Source of the DNA: Anaeramoeba ignava
Lineage: Eukaryota; Metamonada; Anaeramoebidae
DNA: 64,000 nucleotides
Direction of reading: 5' to 3'
NCBI GenBank assembly: GCA_028826165.1
Contig: JAPDFW010000068.1
Location: 62,001 to 126,000, forward strand
The position numbers were made by a program, and so were the translations under genes. Below are positions 10,230 to 22,109 of this stretch, piece after piece (the first letter of the stretch is position 1; each line of letters starts with the position of its first letter). Under the pieces are notes generated by a model. That model did no database searches and had not been told where the DNA came from. It saw nothing but the letters and a program-made list of their open reading frames with translations.

Positions 10230-13200
10230 TTAAACACCAAAAGGTAATTGAGTAATATCAGCTTGTTGAATTTTCTGAGAACCATTAATTATGTATTCAA
10301 AACGAACACGAATAACAGAAGGATTTTGACCATAAAATTCATTAACAACTTGAACAACTTGATTGATAAAACCTGATTGATTTGCAGGAACTATAGATCC
10401 TGAAGGTTGAGACATTTTCAAGCTTCATATATTTAGGAACTGCAGCTTGAAATTTAAATTGTTCTAACGGAAATGAATTGCTGTTAAAAAAAACAAAGTT
10501 AATTAAAGTTGCTTTGGAATTCTGATCCTTTTTGAAATCCATTTTCACAGTTAATCCTTCTCCTTCAAACCCAATCATGCTTGGAATTGATTGTTGTGAA
10601 TTGCCTTGATTTGTTGTTGGATTCTGTTCTTGTTTTGTTTTGCTTTTTTGATTTGGATTTTTTTTGTCAAATTGTTTATGAAGTTGTTCATATGGATCTT
10701 GAACTGGAATTTTTAATTGATTTTCATTCATAAAAGATATTTTGATTTTGATTTTGATTTTGATTTTGATTTTGATTCATAAATAAATTTGGATTTGGAT
10801 TTGGATTTGGATTTGGATTTGGATTTAAATTTGGATTTGGATTTGATTGAAAAATATCCTTTAATAAATCAAGATCATTTGCTTTAGGTTGCTCCTTTAA
10901 TTCTTCCTTTTTTTCATTCACAATTTTTTTCACTTCTTGTGTCTGTTCTGTTTTTTGATCTTGAATTGGTTCATCGAAAACAATAAGCTCATCATTTTCT
11001 TTTTCTTGAGTTTTTTGATTTTTGATTTTGATTTTGATTTTGTTGTTTTGATTTTTGTTGTTGTTTTTTTGATTTTTTTGGTTCTTGAACAAGTTTCTTT
11101 TGTTGTAATTTTGACGATTTCTGATCTTCTTTTATAACTTCACTTTGAGATTCTGTTTGTGAATCAGTTTGTGAATCAGTTTCTGTTTCATTTGATTCAT
11201 CCAAAAGAGCAGAAATGGGGGGAATTTTATCCAAAACAGAAATACTGAAATCGCCATATTTAAAGAATTCATAAAATTCGCATGATCTTTGTTGAATTTC
11301 AATATCGACATTAGTTCGATATCGAGAAAAAATATCTTGAATTTTTGGAGCTTGATCAGGAAATCTTGTTGTTAGCTTAATTAAGCTTGTAATTAAATAA
11401 TATTTAATGTATTCCACATTTGTGTTTACAAGTAAAAATTCAAGTAAATCCACAACTTGTTCTGATGGTATTGCTTCGAAATGTTCAATTTCTTCTGTTA
11501 ATAAATCTCCAAATTCTCCAATACACCAAACTGCTACTTGTATTAATTTTTGTGGTCGATCTCTTTCTACATTTAGTAATGAAAAGAATTTGTGAACAAC
11601 AAATGATTGAAGTTCAGAGTATTCAATAATTAAATTGATAGTTTTTGCTGCGATTTCTTCACTAACATATTGACCAGCCTTTGATATTTTTTTTTTTTGA
11701 TTTTTTTAATTATTCAATTTTTTTCAATTTTCTTAAATTTATATTTATTCATTTATTTACAACTTCAAGAACTTCAATTAATGTTTCAAGTTGCCATTGC
11801 TTATCCCCATTTAGTTTTTCTATTGCCAAACAAATTTTAGAAGTTAAATCATTTCTAAGTTCTTGATTTGATTCCAGCATATAATTCATTAATTCTTTTA
11901 TTAAAGTTTTAGCATTTTTCTGGTTAACTAATGAAAATACAAGATCCAAAGCTCTTCTTCGAATTGAGATATCTGAATCATGTAAACAATTCACAATAGT
12001 TTTTCTTTGTCTTTGAATAGCATTTGGCACTTTATCAACAACTCTGGAAAGTGTATTTAATGCTACATATCTCAAATTGTTAGAATTTTTCGATAAAAAT
12101 TTACTGAGAATTGAAATTGCCATTAATTGGGATCTTTTTTCTGATTCAATTAAAAGAATTGTCATTACAGTTTCATATAAAACTGCATTACCAACATTAC
12201 TTGATTGAACTGAATTTGCAATCTTATATAAAATATTTTAAATTTCAAAATGAATTTTTAATTTTTAAAATGAATTTTAATTTTAAATTGAATTTTAATT
12301 TTAAATTGAATTTTAATTTCAAATTGAATTTTAATTTTAAATTGAATTTTAATTTCAAATCGAATTTTAATTTCAAAATGAATTTTAATTTCAAATTGAA
12401 TTTTAAATTTCAAATTGAATTTTAATTTCAAATCGAATTTTAATTTTAAAATGAATTTTAATTTTAAATCGAATTTTAATTTTAAATTGAATTTTAATTT
12501 CAAATTGAATTTTAATTTCAAATTGAATTTTAATTTTAAATTGAATTTTAATTTCAAAATGAATTTTAATTTCAAAATGAATTTTAATTTCAAAATCAAT
12601 TTTAATTTCAAATCGAAATTTTAATTTCAAAATGAATTTTAATTTCAAAATGAATTTTAATTTCAAATTGAATTTTAATTTTAAATTGAATTTTAATTTC
12701 AAAATCAATTTTAATTTCAAATCGAAATTTTAATTTTAAATCGAATTTTAATTTTAAATTGAATTTTAATTTCAAATTGAATTTTAATTTTAAATTGAAT
12801 TTTAATTTCAAAATGAATTTTAATTTCAAATTGAATTTTAAATTCAAAATGAATTTTAATTTTAAATCGAATTTTAAATTTCAAAATGAATTTTAATTTT
12901 AAATTGAATTTTAATTTTAAATTGAATTTTAATTTCAAATTGAATTTTAATTTTAAATTGAATTTTAATTTCAAATCGAATTTTAATTTCAAAATGAATT
13001 TTAATTTCAAATTGAATTTTAAATTTCAAATTGAATTTTAATTTCAAATCGAATTTTAATTTTTAAATTGAATTTTAATTTCAAAATGAATTTTAATTTC
13101 AAAATGAATTTTAATTTCAAATTGAATTTTAAATTTCAAAATGAATTTTTATTTTAAAATGAATTTTAAATTTTAAATCGAATTTTAATTTCAAATTGAA

Positions 13201-14194
13201 TTTTAAATTTCAAAATGAATTTTTAATTTTAAATTGAATTTTAATTATTATTCAATTTTTACTTTTGCTAAAATATCAGTCATTAATTGAGTTTTTTCTT
13301 TATCATCTTTTCCGAAAATTTGGAGAAGTTGAAGAATACTAATTTGTAGATAAGGATCTACAATTCCTGCAACATTGTATTCTGGTGAATGTGCAGTTTC
13401 TGAAAGTGTTTGCAAGATTTTACAAAGACCTTTTGTGAACTAAATATTATAAATTTGATTTTAATTTATTTTGAATTTTGAATTTTAATTATTTTAATTT
13501 TAATTTTGATTTTTATTTTGAATTTTGATTTAATTTTAATTTTAATTTGATTAATTACTTTCTTAAACTTTTCAATAGTTTCAGGATCAACTTCAATCAT
13601 AGATTTCATTAAAGATAAAGTAGCCAAAACAACAGCATGACTTTTATCAGTTAAAAGATTTCTAACACAACCAATAAATCTATCAAGAGTATCTGGGACT
13701 TTTCGAATAATTCTTCCAGCAGTTAAAATGGATTTTTTTCTAATAAAAGCGTCTTTATGATGAATAAGTTTTTCGACTTCTGGAGCCAAGTCTCTAGCCA
13801 TATCTTCAGTAGCAAGATTACCAAGCGCAGTAAGAGCAAGAGAAATAAAGAGACTATTACCCGAAATCAAATCATTACGCATCACATTTGTTGCAAGAAC
13901 AAGAATATCACTTTCTTCTTCTAATAGCATCGATAATCCTAAATATCCGATTTTTTTGCAAATAAATGATTCGGTTGCTATTAATTTCAGGCATTCTAAC
14001 TGCGCAAAGCTTGATGGAAACCCAATCATATGCATATAAAGCGCTTTTATTACATTTCTTGGTCGATATTTTGTGTCTTCGTTTCGGAAAAATGTTCGGA
14101 TTTTTGCACTTTCTGTTGCTATTAATTCCCGAATTTGTGCAGCTGTTTTACAAGCTCTAACTCCTCTTATTAAATCTTTTAAAGTTAATGACAT
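10230..14194 (-). CDS. AP1G1: AP-1 complex subunit gamma (gamma-adaptin)
   Basis: Large subunit of the clathrin adaptor that sorts cargo at the trans-Golgi network and endosomes. Exons are 14194-13559, 13439-13263, 12222-11761 and 11678-10230, all GT-AG with matching phases. The trunk is clear: LRYVALNTLSRVV, IRRRALDLVFSLVN and VAVWCIGEFGDLL. A Gln/Asn/Pro-rich hinge follows, then a gamma-ear from about residue 790 with FKFQAAVPKYMKL and PSGSIVPANQSGFINQVVQVVN. The rebuilt protein is about 906 residues against about 820 for animal homologues; the hinge explains the excess. The last exon needs three frame changes, all +1: near 10992, near 10730 and at 10409-10425. The last lies inside the conserved ear without any stop codon, so it is a real break in the sequence as given. 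Confidence 0.85.
12223..13262 (-). repeat. AP-1 gamma intron 2, 18-base repeat array
   Basis: The 1040-base intron is built from a degenerate 18-base unit. On the + strand it reads about TTTTAATTTCAAATTGAA, with variants at two positions (TTTC or TTTT; AAATTG, AAATCG or AAAATG). It opens long spurious reading frames on both strands because the unit length is a multiple of three and stops are avoided in some frames. These frames encode only FNFKLN or KLKFN repeats and are not genes. Confidence 0.88.
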
Positions 14195-14534
14195 TTAATT
14201 TTGTTTAAAAAAAATGAAAAATGAAAAATGAAAAATGAAAAATGAAAAAAAAATATTGTTTAAATTTTGTTTAAATTTTGTTTTTTTTAAAATTTAAAAC
14301 ATTTTGACATTTTCATTTTGTAATTTTTTTAATTTGTAAATTTTAAATTTTTTTTTAAAAAAAAAATGAAAAAAAGAATTTAGAAGGAAAAAAAAAAGAG
14401 TTTTCTTTTTGTTTGAAGAGGAAAGAAATGAATTGTAAAGAAAAAAAAAAGAAAGGAAATTTTAAAAAGAAAAGAAAGGAAGCAAAAAAAAAAAAAAGTA
14501 TTATTATTAGTATTATTTGAAATTTGAAAAAGAT
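14195..14534. other. Intergenic region between uL11 and AP-1 gamma
   Basis: The 340 bases lie downstream of the uL11 stop and upstream of the AP-1 gamma start on the same strand. They hold AAAAATG repeats, long A/T runs and an A/G-rich stretch at 14350-14500. No gene is visible. Confidence 0.4.
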
Positions 14535-16279
14535 TTAATTATCAGGATCTTCAATAATAATTTCTTTATTCTTAATTTTTCTTGTAATTTCTTTTGGACT
14601 TTGTCCATCAACAGTAGCTCCAATAGCCAAACAAGTACCTAAAATTTGAAGAACTGTTCCTTCGAACTTTTTTGATAAACTTCGAGGTCTCATTATTGTT
14701 GCCATTTCTTTAATTTGATCTAATGTTAAATTTCCCTTATGTTTAAATGGAATTTTTTTTCTTCTTTCTCTTGGTGGTTCATTTAAAGCTTTGATTATCA
14801 AATTTGCTGCTGATGGTATAACTTCAATCTCAGCTTGTCTATTACGTATAGTTAATCTACAAGAAACTTTCATTCCTTTCCATTCTGCTGTTGCAGCCAT
14901 AATATCATCTCCAATTTTTTTTGGTGACTTTATAATTTTAATTATAATTTAAATTTTAATTTTAATTTTAATTTTAATTTTAATTTTAATTTTAATTTTA
15001 ATTTTAATTTTAATTTTAATTTTAATTTTAATTTTAATTTTAATTATAATTTTAATTTTAATTTTGATTTTAATTTTAATTTTAATTTTAATTTTAATTT
15101 TAATTTTAATTTTAATTTTAATTTTAATTTTAATTTTAATTTTAAATTTTAATTTTAATTTTTAATTTTAATTTTAATTTTTATTAATTTTAAATTTTAA
15201 TTTTAATTTTTGATTTAATTTTAATTTTAATTTTAATTTTTAATTTTAATTTTAATTTTAATTTTTAATTTTAATTTTAATTTTAATTTTAATTTTAATT
15301 TTAATTTTAATTTTAATTTTTAATTTTAATTTTAATTTTAATTTTAATTTTAATTTTAATTTTAATTTTAATTTTTAATTTTAATTTTAATTTTAATTTT
15401 AATTTTTTAATTTTTTAATTTTAATTTTAATTTTAATTTTAATTTTAATTTTAATTTTAATTTTAATTTTAATTTTAATTTTAATTTTAATTTTAATTTT
15501 TTAATTTTAATTTTAATTTTTAATTTTAATTTTAATTTTAATTTTAATTTTTAATTTTAATTTTAATTTTAATTTTAATTTTAATTTTAATTTTAAATTT
15601 TAATTTTAATTTTAATTTTAATATTAATTTTAATTTTAATTTTATAAATGAATTTTAATTTTAATTTTGATTTAAATTTTAATATTAATTTTAATTTGAT
15701 TTGATTTTAATTTTAATGAATTTTAATTTTAATTTTTAATTTTAATTTTAATTTTAATTTTAATTTTAATTTTAATTTTAATTTTAATTTTAATTTTAAT
15801 TTTTAATTTTAATTTTAATTTTAATTTTAATTTTAATTTTTAATTTTAATTTTTAATTTTTAATTTTAATTTTTAATTTTAATTTTAATTTTAATTTTAA
15901 ATTTAATTTTAATTTTAATTTTAATTTTAATTTTAATTTTAATTTTAATTTTAAATTTTAATTTTAATTTTAATTTTAATTTTAATTTTAATTTTAATTT
16001 TGATTTTAATTTTAATTTGAATTTTAATTTTAATTTTAATTTTAATTTTAATTTTAATTTTAATTTTGATTTTAATTTTAATTTTAATTTTTAATTTTAA
16101 TTTTAATTTTAATTTTAATTTTAATTTTAATTTTAATTTTAATTTTAATTTTAATTTTAAATTACCAATCCAAGTGGCCCAATTTTTGGTGCAAGAGATG
16201 ATAATCCGCTTGGATCTCCTGCAAGAACTCTAACTGTAATAACTGTAGCTTCTCCTCCTTGATCTGCTTTTGGTGGCAT
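14535..16279 (-). CDS. RPL12: 60S ribosomal protein L12 (uL11)
   Basis: Component of the ribosomal stalk base and GTPase-associated centre, binding 28S rRNA. Two exons (16279-16166 and 14927-14535) give 168 residues, close to the usual 165. Exon 1 begins MPPKADQ and ends APKIGPLGL; exon 2 starts SPKKIGDDI and continues NRQAEIEVIPSAANLIIKAL and ILGTCLAIGATVDG. The splice junction falls inside the highly conserved PLGLSPKK stretch, which fixes both splice sites (GTAATT donor, TATAAAG acceptor). The 5' end is divergent from the UBA-USP gene. Very confident. Confidence 0.96.
14928..16165 (-). repeat. uL11 intron, (TTTTAA)n hexamer array
   Basis: This 1238-base intron is almost wholly a TTTTAA hexamer on the + strand, so AAAATT on the sense strand. 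There are occasional one-base length changes and rare TTTTGA units. It is about 2.5 times longer than the coding sequence it interrupts. Confidence 0.92.
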
Positions 16280-16757
16280 TCTATCTATATATTAATAAAT
16301 AATTTTAATTTTTAATTTTGAATTTTAATAAATTAAAGAGAGTAATTGAATTAAATTTAATTAAATTCAATTAAATTAAATTTTGTTGTTTTGTTTTATT
16401 TTCTTCATTCTTTCTGTGTTTATATTTATATTTCTGTGTTTATTTTATATTTCTGTGTTTATTTTATAAATTTTTTTTTAATTCAAACCTTTTTTTTTTT
16501 GTTTATATTTTTTTTTTTTAAAAAGAAAAAGAAAAAAAATGAAAATAAAAATTAAAAAAAAAATTTTTTTTTCTTTTTTTTTTATTTAATTTTATTTAAT
16601 TTCATATAAAAATATATAGCTAAAAAAAAATATTATGAAATGATGTAATAAGTTAATATTATTTTATATATATAATAATTAATATTATTATTTATTTTTA
16701 TTTTTATTTTTCATTTTTTTTCATTTTTTTTTCATTAAAATTAATAAAAAATAATAA
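16280..16757. promoter_or_regulatory. Divergent intergenic region, uL11 / UBA-USP gene
   Basis: The 478 bases between two divergent starts contain TTTCTGTGTTTATATTTATA direct repeats at about 16415-16465, poly-T runs and a TATATATATAATAATTAATATTATTATT stretch near 16665-16690, just upstream of the USP-like gene. The repeats and the TATA-like run are candidate promoter elements by position only. Confidence 0.35.
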
Positions 16758-19700
16758 ATGGTTCGTTTTGTTCAAGATAGAAATAAAATAATTCAAGCAA
16801 ATGAACATGTAATTAAAGCTTTTATTGAAATGGGATTTGAAAGAGAAGCAATAATTAAAGCAATTAATGCAGTTGGAAGTATTCATGAAAATATTTTAAA
16901 TTATCTTTTTGAACATCCTGGTTTGTTTTTTTTTTAAATTATTTCAAACAAAATTCTTAATTTTAATTTTAATTTTAATTTTAATTATAATTTTAATTTT
17001 AATTTAATATTAATTTTAATTATAATAATTTTAATTATAATATTAATTATAATTATAATAATTTTAATATCAATATTAATTATAATTTTAATTTTAATAT
17101 TAATTATAATTTTAATATCAATATTAATTTTAATTTTAATTATAATTATAATTTTAATATTAATTATAATTTTAATATTAATTGTAATTCTAATATTAAT
17201 TTTAATTATAATTTTAGATAATCAAGAAGATGATGAAAAACCTAAAGTTGAAACTGGTGATGCTGATATTGGTTTAAGTTATTCAAATCAAGATGAAGAA
17301 TCTTCTTTAAGAAATTCTGATATGCAAAGAAAACCAGATTTTGAACCTGCAGGAAAAGTTTGTTATATCTACTTCTTTTAAAGCTAGATTTTTTATAATT
17401 ATTTCATTTCTAATTTTAATTTTTGATTGAAATTCAAAATTCAAAATTCAAAATTCAAAATTCAAAATTCAAATTAAAATTCAAAATTCAAAATTCAAAA
17501 TTCAAATTCAAAATTCAAAATTCAAAATTCAAAATTCAAAATTCAAAATTCAAATTAAAATTAAAATTAAAATTAAAATTAAAAATTAAAATTAAAATTA
17601 AAATCAAAATTAAAAATTAAAATTAAAATTAAAATTAAAATTAAAATTAAAATTAAAATTAAAATTAAAATTAAAATGAAAATCAAAATCCAAAATTAAA
17701 ATCAAAATTAAAATTAAAATTAAAATTAAAATCAAAAATTAAAATTAAAATTAAAATCAAAATCAAATCAAATCAAAATTTAAAATAAAAATCAAAATTA
17801 AATTAAAAATGTTACAGATTAATCAAACTAGATCATTCGATACTGACGTTGATATAAATAAAGCAATAGAAGAATCATTAAAAGATCAACAATATCAAGA
17901 AGTGGTGAATCCATTTGAAAAGGAACGAGATAAAAATCTTCCAGTTTCTTTAATTCGAGGAAATTCTTTAATTAATAATTTCTTACTTGCTTTTTTCTAT
18001 ATCCCTCAATTTCGAAATTCTATTCTTTCTATTTCACAAGGTTCTGAATGTAAACAATTTTTTCTCTTTTATTTTATTATTCTTTATTCAAATTAAATTA
18101 TAAAATTTTGAATGAAATTTTTTTTTAAAAAATTATTTTCAATTTAGTTTTGAAACAACTTCAAATATTATTTGGCAAACTTTTATTAACGCAAAAAAAA
18201 TATATTGATTCTTCATCAGCTATTCAAGAAATTTATGGAAAAATGTCTCAAATTCCAAAACATCAAGATAGTATTGAATTTTTACTTTTGTTTTTTGATC
18301 ATCTTCTATCATCTCCAAATGAACAATCCAATTATTTAATAAATCAAAAAGAAGAAACAAAAGAAGAAACAAAAGAAGAAATAAATCAAAATCAAGAAAT
18401 AAATCAAAATCAAGAAATAAATCAAAATCAAGAAATAAAAGAAGAAATAAATCAAAATCAAGAAATAAAAGAAAATCAAGAAATAAATCAAAATCAAGAA
18501 ATAAAAGAAAATAAAGAAATAAATCAAAATCAAGAAACAAAAGAAAATCAAGAAATAAATCAAAATCAAGAAATAAAAGAAAATCAAGAAATAAATCAAA
18601 ATCAAGAAACAAAAGAAAATCAAGAAATAAATCAAAATCAAGAAATAAAAGAAGAAATAAAAGAAGAAATAAAAGAAGAAATAAATCAAAATCAAGAAAT
18701 AAAAGAAAATCAAGAAATAAATCAAAATCAAGAAATAAATCAAAATCAAGAAATAAAAGAAGAAATAAATCAAAATCAAAATCAAGAAATAAAAGAAAAT
18801 CAAGAAATAAAAGAAGAAATAAAAGAAGAAATAAAAGAAGAAATAAAAGAAGAAATAAAAGAAGAAATAAATCAAAATCAAGAAATAAAAGAAGAAATAA
18901 AAAGAAAAATAAAAGAAAATAAAAAGAAGAAATAAAAGAAGAAACAAAAGAAAATCAAGAAATAAAAGAAAATCAAGAAACAAAAGAAAATCAAGAAATA
19001 GATCAAAATCAAAATCAAGAAATAAATCAAAATCAAGAAATAAAAGAAAATCAAGAAATAAAAGAAGAAATAAAAGAAGAAACAAAAGAAAATCAAGAAA
19101 TAAATCAAAATCAAGAAACAAAAGAAAATCAAGAAATAAATCAAAATCAAGAAATAAATCAAAATCAAAATCAAGAAATCAAAATCAAAATCAAGAAATA
19201 AAAGAAATAAAAGAAGAAATAAAAGAAAATAAAGAAATAAAAGAAGAAATAAATCAGGATCAAGAAGATTTGGAAGTCGAACAAATTTTAAGAAAAGAAT
19301 TTATAGAAATTGGAGAAGATATTATCAAAATTGACAGAGAAAATAAAAATGACGACTCAAATGAAAAAAAACAAATTGAAGATTTATTTACAGTATATTC
19401 TTCTGTCATTTCTCAAGAAAAAGATAATAAATCAAACGAAGAACCACTTGGAAATAAAATATCTTCAGAAAAATATATTATGCTTCATTCCACAACAGAA
19501 AAAACAATTTATGGATATTTAGACCAATATACAAAAATGGAACCAACTGAACATGGAATTTTATTCTCAAATTTGCCACCAGTATTAATAATCTTGATTA
19601 AGTCTTCTGTAAATGACCAAGACAAGCCATTCATTTTGGATGAAACCATTTTTATGGATCGTTATCTTTATTCAAATTTAGATGAAATTCAAAAAGAAAG

Positions 19701-21590
19701 AAAAAGTCTTTCAAATACTCAAAATAGTATCAAAACAAAAGTTGAAACACAAAAGAAACTTATTAATTTCAATAATACTGATATTGCACTTGATGCTTGC
19801 TTGCAAAATTCTCTTCATTATTTCACTAGAAATATAGGAGAGCGTAAAACTGAAAAACATTCAATATTACTTAATACACTTCAAGTTGAATATGAAAAGG
19901 TTAAGCAAGAAATCCAAGAAGTTTCAACAGAATTGGGAAATTTAAACGAATTATCAAGCAATGCCTTTCAGAACTTCAAAGACAAACCTTATCATTTACA
20001 ATCATTTATGCTTCAGAAAAGAAAGAAAGGAATTGATAAGCAGATGGTTTATATTAAAAACTTTGCAAATAAGAAATGGATTTGTTTTGAGGAAGGAACT
20101 AGTAGTGTTGTTGATCAAGAAGAAGCATTTAAAGAGGCATTTGGAGTTTATTCATTGATTTATATTGATGACAAGTTAATCAATAATGAAAAATTTACAT
20201 TTGAAAATAAAATTTCAGAATTTGTTTATGAAATTGTCGACAAAGATAACCAAGATTTTGAAAAAGAAAAGGAATTGTGGCAACAAAAATCATTACAAAA
20301 GGATTCCTTAATAAGATTTTCTACTTTTTCTGCTGAATTTAATAATAGCATTTATAAAATAGAAGATGAATGTAACGAAAAAACAAAGAAAAATAACGAA
20401 AATCCTCGCTTAATTAGTCAAATTCATTTTGAGTGGTGCCAAAAAAGGGTTCAAAATGCAAGATTCTTTCTTAGCAAAAAATATGTATGCAAAATATTTT
20501 GAAGGAGGAATTTTAGAACAAGATGAAAATGATGGTATTTTATTTGCAAAAGAAGTTTATGAAAAAGTTTTGGATACAAAATTTGTGAATATTCATCAGA
20601 TTGATACAATTTGCAATCCTGAATGGGAAGAATATCAAAGATTAGCGAAAATTGTATAAGAATATTAAATTAAAAATTAAAAATTAAATTAAATATTAAA
20701 TTAAAAATTAAATATTAAATTAAATATTAAATATTAAATTAAATATTAAATTAAAAATAAAATATTAAATTAAAAATTAAATATTAAATATTAAATTAAA
20801 TATTAAATTAAATATTAAATATTAAAATTAAAATTAAATTAAATTAAATATTAAAAATTAAATTAAAAATAAAATTAAATATTAAATATTAAATATTAAA
20901 TTAAAAATTAATATTTTATATATTAAATATTAAATTAAAATTAAAATTAAATTAAATATAAAATTAAAAATTAAATATTTTATATATTCATGTTTATATT
21001 GATTATAGTTCATTTCAGCATTGATTTCCGCTATCCAAAAAGATTTTTTTCACGCTTCTTATTCCATTCTTTATGTTTACAGATATAGAAGCAAATTTTC
21101 AACATATTTTTTCTCTTCTTTAATGAGATTTTTCGTATTTCAATTCTTTGAATCAATTGAAAAAAAACTCAAATCAAATGAAAGAAATGAAAATGAAAAA
21201 AATGAACTACTTAATCAAGGTGAACAAATTGCAAAAATAGTTAGAGCATTATTATCAGGAAAAACATCACTATTTTCTTTAAAAACATCTTCAGATCCAT
21301 TATTAACAGTTTTGAAACCAAGATGGGAAAAATTTGTTCACGATTCACAAGTTTATTTTGATTCTTATTCAATGAGTTTTGAACAACTTCAAAAATTAAG
21401 TGAAATTCGAGAAATTTTTGAAAAATCTCCAAATAGTCAAGATTATCAAATTTCTGATCCACAAATTTTTGATTCTGAAATTTCTAAATATAATTCAATT
21501 TATGAAGCTTATCAGATAATTTTGGATCAAATTTTTTCTTTATATGAAACTTCTTTTCATTCTTTTGAATTTCAAGATCTTGTTTTATAA
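16758..21590 (+). CDS. UBA-UIM-USP protein of the USP25/28 type, catalytically dead
   Basis: Exons are 16758-16920, 17218-17357, 17818-18040, 18148-20653 and 21009-21590. About 1203 residues result if two net +1 changes are allowed. Residues about 12-54 form a UBA-like domain and about 112-126 a UIM (DINKAIEESLKDQQ). The USP fold follows USP25/28 order: YIPQFRNSIL, then KYIDSSSAIQEIYGKM, KHQDSIEFLLLFFDHLL, LPPVLIILIKSS, ETIFMDRYLYSNL, PYHLQSFML and VYSLIYIDDKL. The Cys-box position reads GNSLINNF with no Cys; the His-box position reads GIDKQMVYI with no His; the acid box reads WICFEEGT. All catalytic residues of this thiol protease are therefore missing. A roughly 300-residue E/I/K/N/Q repeat splits the domain. 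Frame changes lie within the repeat (net +1 between 18935 and 19200) and at 20450-20502. It probably acts as a ubiquitin-binding scaffold, by inference. Confidence 0.8.
16921..17217 (+). repeat. USP-like gene intron 1, AT-rich low complexity
   Basis: This 297-base GT-AG intron is made of AATTTTAATTATAATTTTAATATT-type variation. Nothing else is visible. Confidence 0.7.
17358..17817 (+). repeat. USP-like gene intron 2, AAAATTC / AAAATT array
   Basis: This 460-base intron holds an AAATTC hexamer block (about 17430-17555) followed by an AAAATT block with AAAATC variants, closing with GTTACAG. Again the A-rich strand is the sense strand. Confidence 0.85.
20654..21008 (+). repeat. USP-like gene intron 4, AAATATTAAATT low complexity
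   Basis: The intron runs from GTATAAG to GATTATAG. Splicing at these sites joins AKI to FISALISAIQKDFF in frame. This matches the region of USP28 homologues that follows the EEYKKW-like segment (here WEEYQRLAKI). Confidence 0.8.
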
Positions 21591-22109
21591 AAAGAAAAGA
21601 AAAGAAAAGAAAAGAAAAGAAGAAAATTTCTATTTTAAAAAAGAAAAAATAAAAAGGAGAAAAAAAAGTTTTTTTAATTGAAATTTTTAATTGAAATTTA
21701 AAATTGGAAAAAAAATGATGACGTAGTTTAGTTTAATTTAGTTTAAGTTAATTTAGTTTAATTTAGATTTAATTTAATTTAATTTAATTTAATTTAAAAA
21801 AAAATTTAATTTAAAAAATTCAAAAATCATTTTTTTTTCTTTCTTTTTATTATTTTTTCCTTTTATTGTTTTTATTTCTGAATTAAATTTTTTTTCTTAC
21901 TTTTATTCTTTTATTCTTTTTTCACTTTTTTTTTTTATATTTTTTTGTTCAGAAATTAATTTAGATTTTGAACCTTCAAAATTTTAATTTACAAACAAAT
22001 AAATAACAAACTACCAAAAAAAAAACAAAACAAAAAAACCGTAAATAAGTGATATTTATAATTGTACATAACAAAAATAACTGTAAAACCATTGATAAAA
22101 ATAAATAAA
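21591..22109. other. Intergenic region upstream of the Asn-rich gene
   Basis: This 519-base region contains AAAAGA repeats directly after the stop, TTTAGTTTAATTTAG repeats at 21725-21790, a T/C-rich stretch at 21830-21945 and an A-rich leader before the ATG at 22110. No reading frame of note. Confidence 0.4.

Noticed and set aside
12240-13010. FNFKLNFNF / KLKFNLKLKF frames
   Set aside because: They lie in the AP-1 gamma intron, where family alignment joins the flanking exons; the 18-base repeat creates them.
16665-16690. TATA box assignment upstream of the USP-like gene
   Set aside because: TATATATA occurs by chance in DNA of this composition; listed only as part of the intergenic region.
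9230-18935. Firm claim of Euplotes-style programmed frameshifting at AAA-TAA
   Set aside because: AAA-TAA is the commonest chance stop context in these A-rich frames, and both cases are equally well explained by one inserted base or by repeat slippage.
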